Source: Acidobacteriota bacterium (GTDB taxonomy: Bacteria > Acidobacteriota > Vicinamibacteria > Vicinamibacterales > UBA2999). From it: DNA of 57,360 nucleotides. Below, piece by piece: positions 8,855-16,835 of the stretch. A program made the translations under genes and the position numbers. Position 1 is the first letter of the stretch; the number at the start of each line of letters is the position of its first letter. The stretch covers positions 1 to 57,360 of the forward strand of contig JACPTI010000128.1 in NCBI GenBank assembly GCA_016192845.1. Direction: 5' to 3'. The notes beneath the pieces were generated by a model. That model saw nothing but the letters and a program-made list of their open reading frames with translations, was not told the origin of the DNA and searched no databases.

Positions 8855-9154
8855 ATGGGAGAGGCGCTGGGAATGGTCGAGACCAAGGGTCTGGTCGCCA
8901 TGATCGAGGCGGCCGACGCGATGGTCAAAGCCGCAAAGGTCACGCTGGTCGGCTGGGAGAAGATCGGCGCCGGCTACGTGACGGCGATCGTCCGGGGCGA
9001 CGTCGCCGCCGTCAAGGCTGCGACCGACGCCGGCGCCGCGGCGGCGCGGCGCGTCGGCGAGCTGGTGTCGGTCCACGTCATCCCGCGGCCGCACGCAAAC
9101 CTCGAGGACACGCTGCCCATCGGCAAGGCGACTGCCGGCGCAGCCAAACCGTAG
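8855..9154 (+). CDS. BMC-H hexameric shell protein
   Basis: Single BMC-domain (PF00936) protein that forms the hexameric tiles of a microcompartment facet. 99 residues, normal length. Typical sequence: [21 protein letters not shown] near the N-terminus, [17 protein letters not shown] with the central pore loop KIGAGY (36-41), and [15 protein letters not shown] at the end. A GGGGAGA ribosome site precedes the ATG. It is the only BMC-H in the window and heads a run of three pentamer genes; no trimeric BMC-T gene is seen. Confidence 0.96.
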   Translation: MGEALGMVETKGLVAMIEAADAMVKAAKVTLVGWEKIGAGYVTAIVRGDVAAVKAATDAGAAAARRVGELVSVHVIPRPHANLEDTLPIGKATAGAAKP

Positions 9155-9170
9155 CGGGTACGAAGTCCCG

Positions 9171-9446
9171 ATGATTCTGGCCCGCATCGTCGGGACGGTT
9201 GTCGCTACGCGCAAGGACCCGCGTCTCGTCAGCAACAAGCTGCTGGTGGCGCGTCCGGTGGACCCCCACGGCAAGAGCGACGGCAACTACCTCGTGGCCG
9301 TCGACACCGTCGACGCCGGTGTCGGCGAGACGGTGCTCATCGTCAGCGGCAGCTCCGCCCGCATGGCCGCCGGCATGAAAGACTGTCCCGTCGATGCCGC
9401 CGTCGTCGGCATCATCGACGCCGTCGACGTCGCGTCGGGGGACTGA
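9171..9446 (+). CDS. BMC-P pentameric shell protein 1 (EutN/CcmL family)
   Basis: Vertex protein of a microcompartment. 91 residues with the family ends MILARIVGTVVATRKDPRLVSNKLL and VDAAVVGIIDAVDV. Sixteen bases after BMC-H. Clearly diverged from the two pentamer paralogs that follow, so this is not a recent tandem duplication. Confidence 0.94.
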   Translation: MILARIVGTVVATRKDPRLVSNKLLVARPVDPHGKSDGNYLVAVDTVDAGVGETVLIVSGSSARMAAGMKDCPVDAAVVGIIDAVDVASGD

Positions 9447-9451
9447 TCGGC

Positions 9452-9730
9452 ATGCAGCTGGCGCGCGTCATTGGCGACGTCGTCACGACGCGGAAAGACG
9501 AGAACCTGATCGGGCTCAAGCTGCTCGTGCTGCAGCCGATTGCCTCCGACGGCACGGCCGTGGGCCGCACGCTGGTTGCGGCGGATGCGTCCGGCGCGGG
9601 GGTCGGTGAGATCGTGTTCTTCGTCCGCGGCAAGGAAGCGAGCTTTCCCTGGTACCCGACGGAGGTTCCCACCGATGCCGGCGTCGTCGGCATCGTCGAT
9701 CACTGGGATGTGGAGTCGCCGCGTACGTAG
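9452..9730 (+). CDS. BMC-P pentameric shell protein 2 (EutN/CcmL family)
   Basis: 92 residues. MQLARVIGDVVTTRKDENLIG at the start and DAGVVGIVDHWDVE at the end are the family signatures. A short insertion with Trp (KEASFPWYPTEV, about 67-78) distinguishes it from its neighbours and lies in the loop region before the last strand. Five bases after the previous stop. Confidence 0.93.
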   Translation: MQLARVIGDVVTTRKDENLIGLKLLVLQPIASDGTAVGRTLVAADASGAGVGEIVFFVRGKEASFPWYPTEVPTDAGVVGIVDHWDVESPRT

Positions 9731-9758
9731 TGTCCGGCGTTAGCCGGACGGGAGTGAG

Positions 9759-10031
9759 ATGCAGATCGCGCGCGTCGTCGGCACCGTCGTCGCTACGCAG
9801 AAGCACCGCACGTTCGAGGGCGCGAAGCTGCTGCTCGTGCAGCCGCTGACGCTCGACGACAAGCCGCGCGGCACGGCGATCCTGGCCGTGGACACGCTCG
9901 GGGCCGGCGTGCACGAAAAGGTGCTCGTCGTCATGGAGGGGCGCGCCGCGGGCGAGGCGCTCGGCCGAAAGCTCGCGCCGGTCGACGCGGCAGTCGTCGG
10001 CATCATCGATACCGTGAACGTGACTGCATGA
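9759..10031 (+). CDS. BMC-P pentameric shell protein 3 (EutN/CcmL family)
   Basis: 90 residues, MQIARVVGTVVATQKHRTFEG at the start and VDAAVVGIIDTVNV at the end. A GGGAGTGAG ribosome site sits just before the ATG. Its stop overlaps the next ATG by four bases (ATGA), so the downstream Cys-rich protein is translationally coupled to a shell protein. Confidence 0.94.
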   Translation: MQIARVVGTVVATQKHRTFEGAKLLLVQPLTLDDKPRGTAILAVDTLGAGVHEKVLVVMEGRAAGEALGRKLAPVDAAVVGIIDTVNVTA

Positions 10032-10258
10032 CTGACGACGAACTGCGTGCGCTCGTGCGCGCGGCAATCGCGCAGTACGCCGGCGCTGCAACCGTCCAGC
10101 CGGAGGCCGCGCAGCCGCGCACCGTCCCGGTCCGCCTGCACCCGAGCCACGGCCGGTTCACGCTGCTTCCCGCCGGCTCCGACGCGGACGGCCCCTGCCT
10201 CATCGAGCCTGCCATCATGTGCTACCACTGTGGCTACTGCCAGTCATATGGGCACTGA
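10028..10258 (+). CDS. Tiny Cys-rich protein coupled to the BMC shell genes
   Basis: 76 residues, not recognised. An N-terminal amphipathic helix (MTDDELRALVRAAIAQYAG, residues 1-19) looks like an encapsulation peptide, the middle is a Pro-rich linker with LHPSHGRFTLLP, and the C-terminus has four Cys in a tight cluster (PCLIEPAIMCYHCGYCQSYGH: one Cys, then C-x2-C-x2-C) ending in His. The cluster could bind an iron-sulfur centre or zinc. ATGA overlap with the third pentamer gene says it is a true member of the BMC operon. Possible roles: cargo redox protein, or adaptor between cargo and shell; both are inference. Confidence 0.75.
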   Translation: MTDDELRALVRAAIAQYAGAATVQPEAAQPRTVPVRLHPSHGRFTLLPAGSDADGPCLIEPAIMCYHCGYCQSYGH

Positions 10259-10263
10259 CGCAA

Positions 10264-10360
10264 GTAGAAAGTGCAAAGTGCAAAGTGCAAAGTAAGTGGA
10301 AAGTTCGACCGCGCCTACTTTGAACTTACTTTCCACCTTGCACTTTGAACTTTGCACTTA
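10264..10360. repeat. Palindromic micro-repeat array, GCAAAGT type
   Basis: Left arm 10264-10305 (GTGCAAAGT units), spacer of about 10 bases, right arm 10316-10360 with the reverse complement (ACTTTGCACTT). It ends three bases before the dehydrogenase ATG. Same unit as 2166-2241. Confidence 0.92.
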
Positions 10361-10363
10361 CGA

Positions 10364-11290
10364 ATGAAACCACCTGTCCTGCTGACGCGTAAGCTCCCCG
10401 CCTCCGTGATGGCGCGCCTCGAGGCCTCGTGCGCCGTAGAGCAGTGCGAGGGCGACGGCTTGGCGGCGCGCCGTGAGTTCCTGACCCGCGTGGCCGGCAA
10501 GCAGGCGCTCGTCTCGATGGTGACCGACACGGTGGACCGGACGGTGATCGAGGCGGGCGACGCGCTGCAGATCATCGCGAACGTTGCCGTCGGCTACAAC
10601 AACATCGACGTCGCGGCGGCGCGCGAGCGCGGCATCATCGTCACCAACACGCCCGACGTGCTGACCGACGCCACGGCGGACTTCACGCTGGCCCTCATGC
10701 TGGCCGTGACGCGCCGCCTCGGCGAAGGCGAGCGCATGCTCCGCCGCGGCGACTGGAAGGGATGGGCGTTCGACCAGCTCCTCGGGATGCAGCTGCACGG
10801 CAAGCAGCTCGGCATCGTCGGCCTCGGACGGATCGGCCGCGCCGTGGCCGCGCGCGCGCAGGCGTTCGGCATGACGATCGCCCACACGTCGCGGTCCGAC
10901 GCCGGCATGCCGCTCGATCGCCTGCTCGCGACCTCGGACGTCGTCTCGCTGCACGTGCCGCTGACCGGGGAGACCCGGCATCTGATCGGCCAGCCCGAGC
11001 TGGCGCGGATGAAGCGGACCGCGTATCTGATCAACACCACCCGCGGGCCGGTGGTCGACGAGGCGGCGCTCGCGTGGGCGCTGAAGAATCAGCTAATTGC
11101 GGGGGCGGCGCTCGATGTGTACGAACACGAGCCGCAGGTGCACGCGGATCTCCTTACGCTGGAGAATGTCGTGCTCGCGCCACATCTCGGCAGCGCGACC
11201 ACTGAAACGCGAACGGCCATGGCGGACCTCGCCGTCCGCAACGTGATCGCCGTGTTGGGCGGCGACCCGCCGCTGACGCCGGTGACCTGA
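10364..11290 (+). CDS. D-isomer-specific 2-hydroxyacid dehydrogenase
   Basis: NAD(P)H-dependent reductase of 2-keto acids such as glyoxylate or hydroxypyruvate. 308 residues from ATG 10364. Rossmann motif GLGRIGRA (153-160) and the catalytic set Arg227 (TTRGPVVDE), Glu256 (VYEHEP) and His274 (APHLGSAT) are intact. It follows the BMC operon in the same direction and may work with it, for example regenerating NAD+ or handling a hydroxyacid product; the link is positional only because a repeat array of about 100 bases lies between. Confidence 0.93.
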   Translation: MKPPVLLTRKLPASVMARLEASCAVEQCEGDGLAARREFLTRVAGKQALVSMVTDTVDRTVIEAGDALQIIANVAVGYNNIDVAAARERGIIVTNTPDVLTDATADFTLALMLAVTRRLGEGERMLRRGDWKGWAFDQLLGMQLHGKQLGIVGLGRIGRAVAARAQAFGMTIAHTSRSDAGMPLDRLLATSDVVSLHVPLTGETRHLIGQPELARMKRTAYLINTTRGPVVDEAALAWALKNQLIAGAALDVYEHEPQVHADLLTLENVVLAPHLGSATTETRTAMADLAVRNVIAVLGGDPPLTPVT

Positions 11291-11301
11291 AGGAGGCACC
11301 G

Positions 11302-11840
11302 ATGAGGTCGTATCCCAGCGACTCTCGAGATCACGGAGTACACGCTACCGGCGAGCGCGCGGCCGCGCCGCATCACCGTCACGCCGGACGATGTCATCTG
11401 GTACACCGATTACGCGCGCGGCTATCTGGGCCGGCTCGACCCGCGCACGGGGGTGGTCACCGAGTTCCTGTCGCCGGGCGGGGCATCATCGTGGCCCTAC
11501 GGCATGACGAGCACGAGTGACGGCGTGATCTGGTACAGCGAGTCCGGGGTTCAGCCGAATACCGTGGTGCGCTTCAATCCAGCCGACGGCAGCATGCAGC
11601 GCTGGCCGATTCCGTCGGGCGGCGGCATCGTCCGCCACATGGTCGCGGCGCCCAATGACGATGTGTGGCTGGCAACCAGCTACAATTCGCGGTGGCGCTC
11701 AACCTCGCGGATCCCCCGCGCCGCCTCGCGTTTTCACGCCTGCCGCGTGTCGGCATGGCTCGAAGGCGACGCCGCGCGAGATGCCCGCCGCCGGGCCGAG
11801 GGTCGCCTCCGGCGGCCGGTGGGCGATGTATACGTGAACC
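11302..11840 (+). pseudogene. Decayed Vgb-type (streptogramin lyase-like) beta-propeller gene
   Basis: A perfect ribosome site AGGAGG (11291-11296) and ATG 11302 open a frame that soon leaves the protein-like sequence. From about 11324 the +1-shifted frame encodes clear propeller blades: ITEYTLPASARPRRIT, DDVIWYTDYARGYLGRLDP, GVIWYSESGVQPNTVVRFNP and DDVWLATSY. These are typical of virginiamycin B lyase-like proteins, which normally have six or seven blades. After about 11680 the frame degenerates into Arg/Pro-rich shadow coding without a recognisable end. So both a 5' frameshift or deletion and a 3' truncation are needed. The parent was probably a secreted beta-propeller; no intact copy is here. 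Confidence 0.7.
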
Positions 11841-11852
11841 AGTTGCGTCGCC

Positions 11853-12746
11853 TCATTTTGTGGCCCAGAGGTACGCAACGGCCGATCGGAACGTGCCCTC
11901 CTTCGCCTCCACCCGCGGACGCAGGTGGGCCTCGAACGTCGCCCGTTCCGCCGGCGTGAGGACCTGCGCCATCGCTTCTTCGAACGTCGGACATTTCGGG
12001 TTGGCCGCGGACCGCAGATAGGTCGTCCAGCTCGCGGGCATGTCCGGCTGGCTGCTCAGCGGCGTGATGGTGACCTGCAGTTCGAGATGCACGTCCCTGA
12101 ACCCCGCAGCCTCGGCCCAGGCAATCAGATCCCGCTCGTCGAAGTTCATCATCGGATTCGAGTCGAGCGGCAGCAGGCGCCGGTAGAAGTCCTTCAGCTT
12201 GGCGGCAATCGGCGCCACCGGCGTCACGTCGAAGCCCCAGAACATGTGGTCGGGCTGCGGCTCGCCGAACCGGTTGATCGGCTCGAAAATCGACAGGCGT
12301 CCTTTGGGCCTCAGCACGCGGTGAAACTCTTCGAATGCGCGCTGTTTGGCCAGCACATAAATCAGGACAGATCTCGTCGTGACGGCATCAACGGATGCGT
12401 CGGCGATCTCATGAAGATCGTCGGCAGAAGCGCGAACGAACGTGCAGCGGCCGTCCAGCCGCATCTGCACGGCGAGCCTGGCCGCGTGGTCGAGCAGGTC
12501 CTGCGAGATGTCGCTGAAGATCACCCGGCACGACGCGCTCTTTTCGAGCGCACCGAACGCGATCAGCCCGTCGCCGCAGCCAATGTCGAGCAGGACGCTC
12601 GCATCGTCGCATCTCGCCTGGCTCAACACCCGGTCGCGGATCGGGTACAGATGCGCCAGCATTGCCTGAAGCCGCTGCGGATCGCTGCCGTGCCGGCGGT
12701 GAAGAATCCACTGGGCCCAGATGTCCAGCGAGCGGGTCGTCTGCAT
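11853..12746 (-). CDS. SAM-dependent methyltransferase
   Basis: Class I methyltransferase, 297 residues from ATG 12746. SAM-binding motif I is LLDIGCGDGLIAFGAL (about 55-70), followed by IFSDIS (acidic ribose-binding loop) and a central motif ADASVDAVTTRSVLIYV; HRVLRPKGRLSIFEP is the usual motif after that. The C-terminal third (MNFDERDLIAWAEAAGFRDVHLE) is also family-like. The start 22 bases after the amidohydrolase stop was chosen because an upstream opening overlaps that gene. Substrate unknown. Confidence 0.88.
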   Translation of the reverse strand: MQTTRSLDIWAQWILHRRHGSDPQRLQAMLAHLYPIRDRVLSQARCDDASVLLDIGCGDGLIAFGALEKSASCRVIFSDISQDLLDHAARLAVQMRLDGRCTFVRASADDLHEIADASVDAVTTRSVLIYVLAKQRAFEEFHRVLRPKGRLSIFEPINRFGEPQPDHMFWGFDVTPVAPIAAKLKDFYRRLLPLDSNPMMNFDERDLIAWAEAAGFRDVHLELQVTITPLSSQPDMPASWTTYLRSAANPKCPTFEEAMAQVLTPAERATFEAHLRPRVEAKEGTFRSAVAYLWATK

Positions 12747-12768
12747 CCTTGAGCCCTTCGTGTCCTCG

Positions 12769-14487
12769 TCAGGCGACGTTCGCCGCCTTCGGGTGCATCG
12801 TGTTGCCGCCGACCACCGTCCGCACAACCTGGATGTCCTTGATCTCGTTCGGGTCGACGTCATGCGGGTCCCGCTCGAGCATCACGAAGTCGGCCAGCTT
12901 GCCTGGGGTGATCGAGCCCTTGATCGCCTCTTCGGACGAGGCGTACGCGCCGTGGATCGTGGCGATGCGCAGCGCCTCGTCCACCGTGACCTTCTGGTTC
13001 GGCCCCCACTCCCGCCCGCGGTAGTCCCGCCGCGTCACCATGCTCTGAATCGCCATCAGCGGCTCGAACGGGCCGGGCCCGTAATCGGACGCGCCGGGCA
13101 CGCGGATGCCGTGGTCGAGCAACGATCGGTGCGCGAACATCCAGCGCAGCTTCTCGTCGCCGTACTGCTCCCACTTTTCGCCGTGGTAGTACACGTAGGT
13201 CCAGAACGGAGTCGGGATGCAGCCGCAGGCGCTGATCCGTTTCAACAGGTCGGGATTGATCAGTGTGCAGTGCTCGATCCGGTGGCGCCGGTTGGGGTCC
13301 GGCCATCGCTGCAGGACGCGTTCGTAGGCCTTGAGGACCATGTCGATGGCGATGTCGCCGTTGGCGTGGATCCCGATCTGAAAATTGTGGCGGTGCCCGT
13401 CCTCGACCGCCTCGTCGATCTCCCGCTGGGTCATCGTCAGGATGCCGTAATCGCTCGTGCCGACGTACGGCGTGCTCATGCGCATCGTCCGCTCCGACGC
13501 CGAGCCGTCGGCCGCATACTTGAGACCGCCGATCCGGATCCACTGGTTGCCGAACCCGGTGTAGACGCCCGCCGCCTTGAGCGCGCTGATGATGTCGTCG
13601 CCGCGAATCATCATGTACGCGCGGTGCCGTAGGAGGCCGTCCCGGTGCGCGTCCTCGTAGGCGAGCACGCGCGCGCGCCCGGCGCCCGCATCGTGAACGG
13701 TGGTGAGTCCCGCCGCGGTCAGGAGCGCCGAGATGTGCGCCATGCCGTTCTTGGCCCGCTCGCGCGCCTGCTCGGGCGTGAACTCCTCGCGCCGGCCGAC
13801 CTTGTCGAACACCCCGCGCGCCAGCTCGGCGACACGCCCGGTCAGCTCGCCGCTCTCGTCCCGGAAGAACCGGCCGTGGTCCGGATCGCGCGCCTGCCGC
13901 GTGATGCCGGCGAGCTGAAGGGCGCGGGTGTTGTACCAGCTCGTATGGCCGCCGCGATGATTGACGGCCACCGGGTGATCGGGCACGGCCTCGTCGAGAT
14001 GCGTCCGATGCAGCGTCACGTCGAGCTTGGTGTCGTCGAACATGTACGCGCTCACCCAGTAGCCCGGCGGCGTGGACGCCGCCTTCTTCCGCAGGGCCTC
14101 CTGCAGCTCCTTCACGGTCCGGACGTTGGCGTTCACCTCGTACAGCTCGTTGACGCCGCTCGGATGACAGTGCGTATCGATGAAGCCGGGCGTCACCGTC
14201 ATCTGCGCGGCGTCGACGACCTGCGTGCGCGCGCTGGCGAGATTCCGGATGTCGCCGGTGCTGCCGACGGCCATGAACCGGCCGTCCTTGATCGCGAATG
14301 CCTCGGCCCTTGGCTGCGCGTCATCGATGGTGTAGACGCGGGCGTTCACGACCACGAGGTCCGCCTCCGTGGCACGCTGGCTGGACGTGGACGCCGCGTT
14401 GCCGTCCGGCGAAGGGCGGCAGCCCAAGGCGGCGCCTGCAAGCACACTGCTCAGCCCGAGAAACTCGGCTCGCGATATCTTGGCCAT
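12769..14487 (-). CDS. Exported amidohydrolase, YtcJ-like
   Basis: Metal-dependent amidohydrolase of the YtcJ/amidohydrolase-3 type, 572 residues. The start ATG 14487 has a GGAGG site eight bases upstream. The N-terminus MAKISRAEFLGLSSVLAGAALGC looks like a Tat-type or lipoprotein signal with a Cys at the end of the hydrophobic part. Catalytic motifs: DTHCHP (first metal pair), IHANGD, RIEHC and GASDYGPGP (late Asp). The substrate cannot be read from sequence. It is transcribed with the methyltransferase and diverges from nth. Confidence 0.9.
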   Translation of the reverse strand: MAKISRAEFLGLSSVLAGAALGCRPSPDGNAASTSSQRATEADLVVVNARVYTIDDAQPRAEAFAIKDGRFMAVGSTGDIRNLASARTQVVDAAQMTVTPGFIDTHCHPSGVNELYEVNANVRTVKELQEALRKKAASTPPGYWVSAYMFDDTKLDVTLHRTHLDEAVPDHPVAVNHRGGHTSWYNTRALQLAGITRQARDPDHGRFFRDESGELTGRVAELARGVFDKVGRREEFTPEQARERAKNGMAHISALLTAAGLTTVHDAGAGRARVLAYEDAHRDGLLRHRAYMMIRGDDIISALKAAGVYTGFGNQWIRIGGLKYAADGSASERTMRMSTPYVGTSDYGILTMTQREIDEAVEDGHRHNFQIGIHANGDIAIDMVLKAYERVLQRWPDPNRRHRIEHCTLINPDLLKRISACGCIPTPFWTYVYYHGEKWEQYGDEKLRWMFAHRSLLDHGIRVPGASDYGPGPFEPLMAIQSMVTRRDYRGREWGPNQKVTVDEALRIATIHGAYASSEEAIKGSITPGKLADFVMLERDPHDVDPNEIKDIQVVRTVVGGNTMHPKAANVA

Positions 14488-14554
14488 CGACCGACCTCCA
14501 TTGACGCCGGTGAGGTGGCAAGTGTACGCCCGGACCGGGTACGCTGATACTTCG

Positions 14555-15235
14555 TTGCCCCGCACCCCACACCCCCGCATCGTCGAGCGCGTCATGCGCA
14601 GCCTGGCGCGCGCCATCACCGGCCTCGAGCTGCCCGCGGTGGAGAAGATCTCCGAAGAGCAGGCGGAGGACCCCTTTCAGATTCTCATTGCGACGCTGCT
14701 CTCGGCGCGCACGCAGGATGCGACGACGCACGCGGCATCGACGCGGCTGTTCCGGGTCGCTCGCACGCCGCGGTCGATGGCCAGGCTGCCCGTCAGGGAG
14801 CTCGAGCGGCTGATCTACCCGGTGAGCTTCTATCGGAACAAGGCGCGGCACGTGAAGGCGTGCTGCGAGACGCTCGTCAGCCGCTTCGGTGGCCGCGTGC
14901 CGTCGACCATGGAGGAGCTGGTGATGCTGCCGGGAGTGGGCCGGAAGACCGCGAACCTCGTGCTGATTCTCGGCTTCCGCAGCCGCGACAACATCTGCGT
15001 CGACACGCACGTGCACCGGATCTCAAACCGCCTCGGATGGGTGGCGACCCGGACGCCGGACGAGACGGAGGAGGCGCTGTACCGCGCCGCCGACCGCCGC
15101 TGGTGGCCTTACCTCAATCTGTACCTCGTCACCTGGGGGCAGAACGTCTGCCGTCCCGTCTACCCGCGCTGCGGAGATTGCGTGATCCGGCGCGAATGTC
15201 CAAGAATTGGGGTTCATCGGAGGAACAGCACATGA
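14555..15235 (+). CDS. nth: Endonuclease III
   Basis: DNA glycosylase/AP lyase for oxidised pyrimidines. The helix-hairpin-helix LPGVGRKTANLVL carries the catalytic Lys, VDTHVHRISNRLG the catalytic Asp, and the C-terminus has the full 4Fe-4S ligand set C-x6-C-x2-C-x5-C (CRPVYPRCGDCVIRREC). The first helix (HPRIVERVMRSLARAI) is needed for the fold, so TTG 14555 is preferred; ATG 14594 is the alternative. The stop overlaps the start of the cyclophilin gene (ATGA). Confidence 0.94.
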   Translation: MPRTPHPRIVERVMRSLARAITGLELPAVEKISEEQAEDPFQILIATLLSARTQDATTHAASTRLFRVARTPRSMARLPVRELERLIYPVSFYRNKARHVKACCETLVSRFGGRVPSTMEELVMLPGVGRKTANLVLILGFRSRDNICVDTHVHRISNRLGWVATRTPDETEEALYRAADRRWWPYLNLYLVTWGQNVCRPVYPRCGDCVIRRECPRIGVHRRNST

Positions 15236-15786
15236 GACGCGCACGCTGGGCATTGGCCGTGGCACTGTTACTGGCGCCGTCGACAGCGGGTGTCGCTGCG
15301 CAGGAGACGCCGGCGCCGAAACCCGCCGCGGCGGGCCCGGTTCTGGTCGTCGACACCGTCAAAGGGATGATCGAGATCGAGATGTATCCGGCCGACGCGC
15401 CGAAAACGGTCACTCACATCACGGCGCTCGCCAAGCGCAATTTCTACAACGGCCTCCGGGTCCATCGCGTGGAGCCCGGATTCGTGGTCCAGTTTGGCGA
15501 TCCGCTGACGCGCGACATGACCAAACGCCCGCTGTGGGGCACGGGCGGGAGCGGCCAGGTGATCGGCGCCGCCGAGACGAAGCGGACGCATCGGCTGGGC
15601 TCGGTCGCTATGGCCCACGCCGGCGATCCGGCGAAGGCCGATTCGCAGATGTACATCCTGCTCCGGAACTCGGCGACGGCGCTCGACGGCAAGTACGCCG
15701 TCTTCGGCCAAGTGATTACGGGCATGGACGTCGTCCAGAAGATTGCCGTCGGCGACATCATCCGGCGCGTCACCGTGAAGCCCTGA
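15232..15786 (+). CDS. Exported cyclophilin-type peptidyl-prolyl isomerase
   Basis: 184 residues. Signal peptide (RRARWALAVALLLAPSTAGVAA, cut near residue 22), then a cyclophilin domain: GMIEIEMYPADAPKTVTHI, FYNGLRVHRVEPGFVVQFGDP with the catalytic Arg, GSVAMAHAGDPAKADSQMYILL and YAVFGQVITGMDVV. Acts as a periplasmic folding helper. GGAGG at 15219-15223 precedes the ATG, which overlaps the nth stop. Confidence 0.93.
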   Translation: MRRARWALAVALLLAPSTAGVAAQETPAPKPAAAGPVLVVDTVKGMIEIEMYPADAPKTVTHITALAKRNFYNGLRVHRVEPGFVVQFGDPLTRDMTKRPLWGTGGSGQVIGAAETKRTHRLGSVAMAHAGDPAKADSQMYILLRNSATALDGKYAVFGQVITGMDVVQKIAVGDIIRRVTVKP

Positions 15787-15787
15787 T

Positions 15788-15870
15788 CAAGTCACAAGTC
15801 AGAAGTCACAAGTCACAAGTCAGAAATCGAGTTTTGTGACTTGTGACTTCTGACTTGTGACTTGTGATTT
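15788..15870. repeat. Palindromic micro-repeat array, ACAAGTC type
   Basis: Left arm 15788-15826 (TCACAAGTC/AGAAGTC units), eight-base centre, right arm 15835-15870 with TTGTGACTTGTGACTTC units. It lies between two convergent genes; the right half encodes the last residues of the DUF72 protein on the minus strand. Confidence 0.93.
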
Positions 15871-16809
15871 GACGAGATCGCGGATCTCGGGATAGCGCTC
15901 GACCAGCTCCGGCGGGTACTCCCCCTCGATCGGTTCGCCGAGCTGCGCCTTCAGCATCACGGCGTTCACCACCGACTTGGCGGCGAAGTGGTTGTTCGTA
16001 TAGAGGTAGACGTTCTTGACGAGCGCCTTCGCCGCCGCCGCCGTCTCGGAGAACTCCTTCAGCTCCTCCGCGGAATACAGGTAGTTGTAGCGGTCCTCCG
16101 CGCGCTCGTGCCGCCACCACTCGGCCGCATTCCGCCCGTGGAGGCGCATGTAGTAGAAGCCGGTGACGTTGGGCAATGCGTTCTGACGGATGGAGAAGCG
16201 GAATTTCGGCTCGTCGATCTGCACCCAGGCCGCCTGGAAGCCGTTGAGCAGCTGGAGCGTGTCGCCGAAGGCGTCGCTCCAGCTGCGGTGGCGCAGCTCG
16301 ACGGCGACCGGATAGTCGCCGAACAGCCGCAGCAGCTGCGCGAGGTAGTCGCGGGTCGCCGGCGTGCTCTTGAAGCTCGGAGGGAACTGCGCCAGCAGCG
16401 CGCCCAGCTTGCCGGCGCGCGCGATCGGTTCGATGCCGCTGCGGAAGTCGTCGATGTCGGAGCGGGTGACCTCGGCCAGCAGGTCGAGCAGCGCGCCCTC
16501 CGATCCGGGCGCCGCCTTGAGCGCCGCCTCCCGGAACATCTTCGGATGGGTGAACTTCTGATACAGCTTCAGCGCGAACGTGAAGCGCGCCGGCGTCCGC
16601 GCTACCCAGCCGGCGGTCACCTCCGCGCGCGGCTGGCCGTAGAACGTGGTGTTCACCTCGACCGTATCGAAGTGCTCCGCGTAGAACCGCAGTTCGTCGA
16701 AGCCGGCCGTCCCGTGCCGCTTCGAGCGGGTTGCCGGATAGAACAGGCTGTTCCACCTGCCCTTGCCCGACGGATAGCTCCAGCCTGACGTGCCGACGTG
16801 TACGTTCAT
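15820..16809 (-). CDS. DUF72 (YecE-like) TIM-barrel protein
   Basis: 329 residues. N-terminus VHVGTSGWSYPSGKGRWNS and later FDTVEVNTTFYGQPR, FTFALKLYQKFTH, LLAQFPPSFK, VAVELRHRSW and YYMRLHGR are diagnostic of the DUF72 family, a TIM-barrel family of unknown biochemical role. The C-terminal residues (KSQVTSQKSQVTKLDF) are made from the repeat array rather than the family sequence, so the original stop was lost or the array inserted into it. ATG 16809 diverges from queE with only 26 bases between them. Confidence 0.93.
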   Translation of the reverse strand: MNVHVGTSGWSYPSGKGRWNSLFYPATRSKRHGTAGFDELRFYAEHFDTVEVNTTFYGQPRAEVTAGWVARTPARFTFALKLYQKFTHPKMFREAALKAAPGSEGALLDLLAEVTRSDIDDFRSGIEPIARAGKLGALLAQFPPSFKSTPATRDYLAQLLRLFGDYPVAVELRHRSWSDAFGDTLQLLNGFQAAWVQIDEPKFRFSIRQNALPNVTGFYYMRLHGRNAAEWWRHERAEDRYNYLYSAEELKEFSETAAAAKALVKNVYLYTNNHFAAKSVVNAVMLKAQLGEPIEGEYPPELVERYPEIRDLVKSQVTSQKSQVTKLDF

Positions 16810-16835
16810 AGAGCCGGGGACCGATAATAAAGCGA

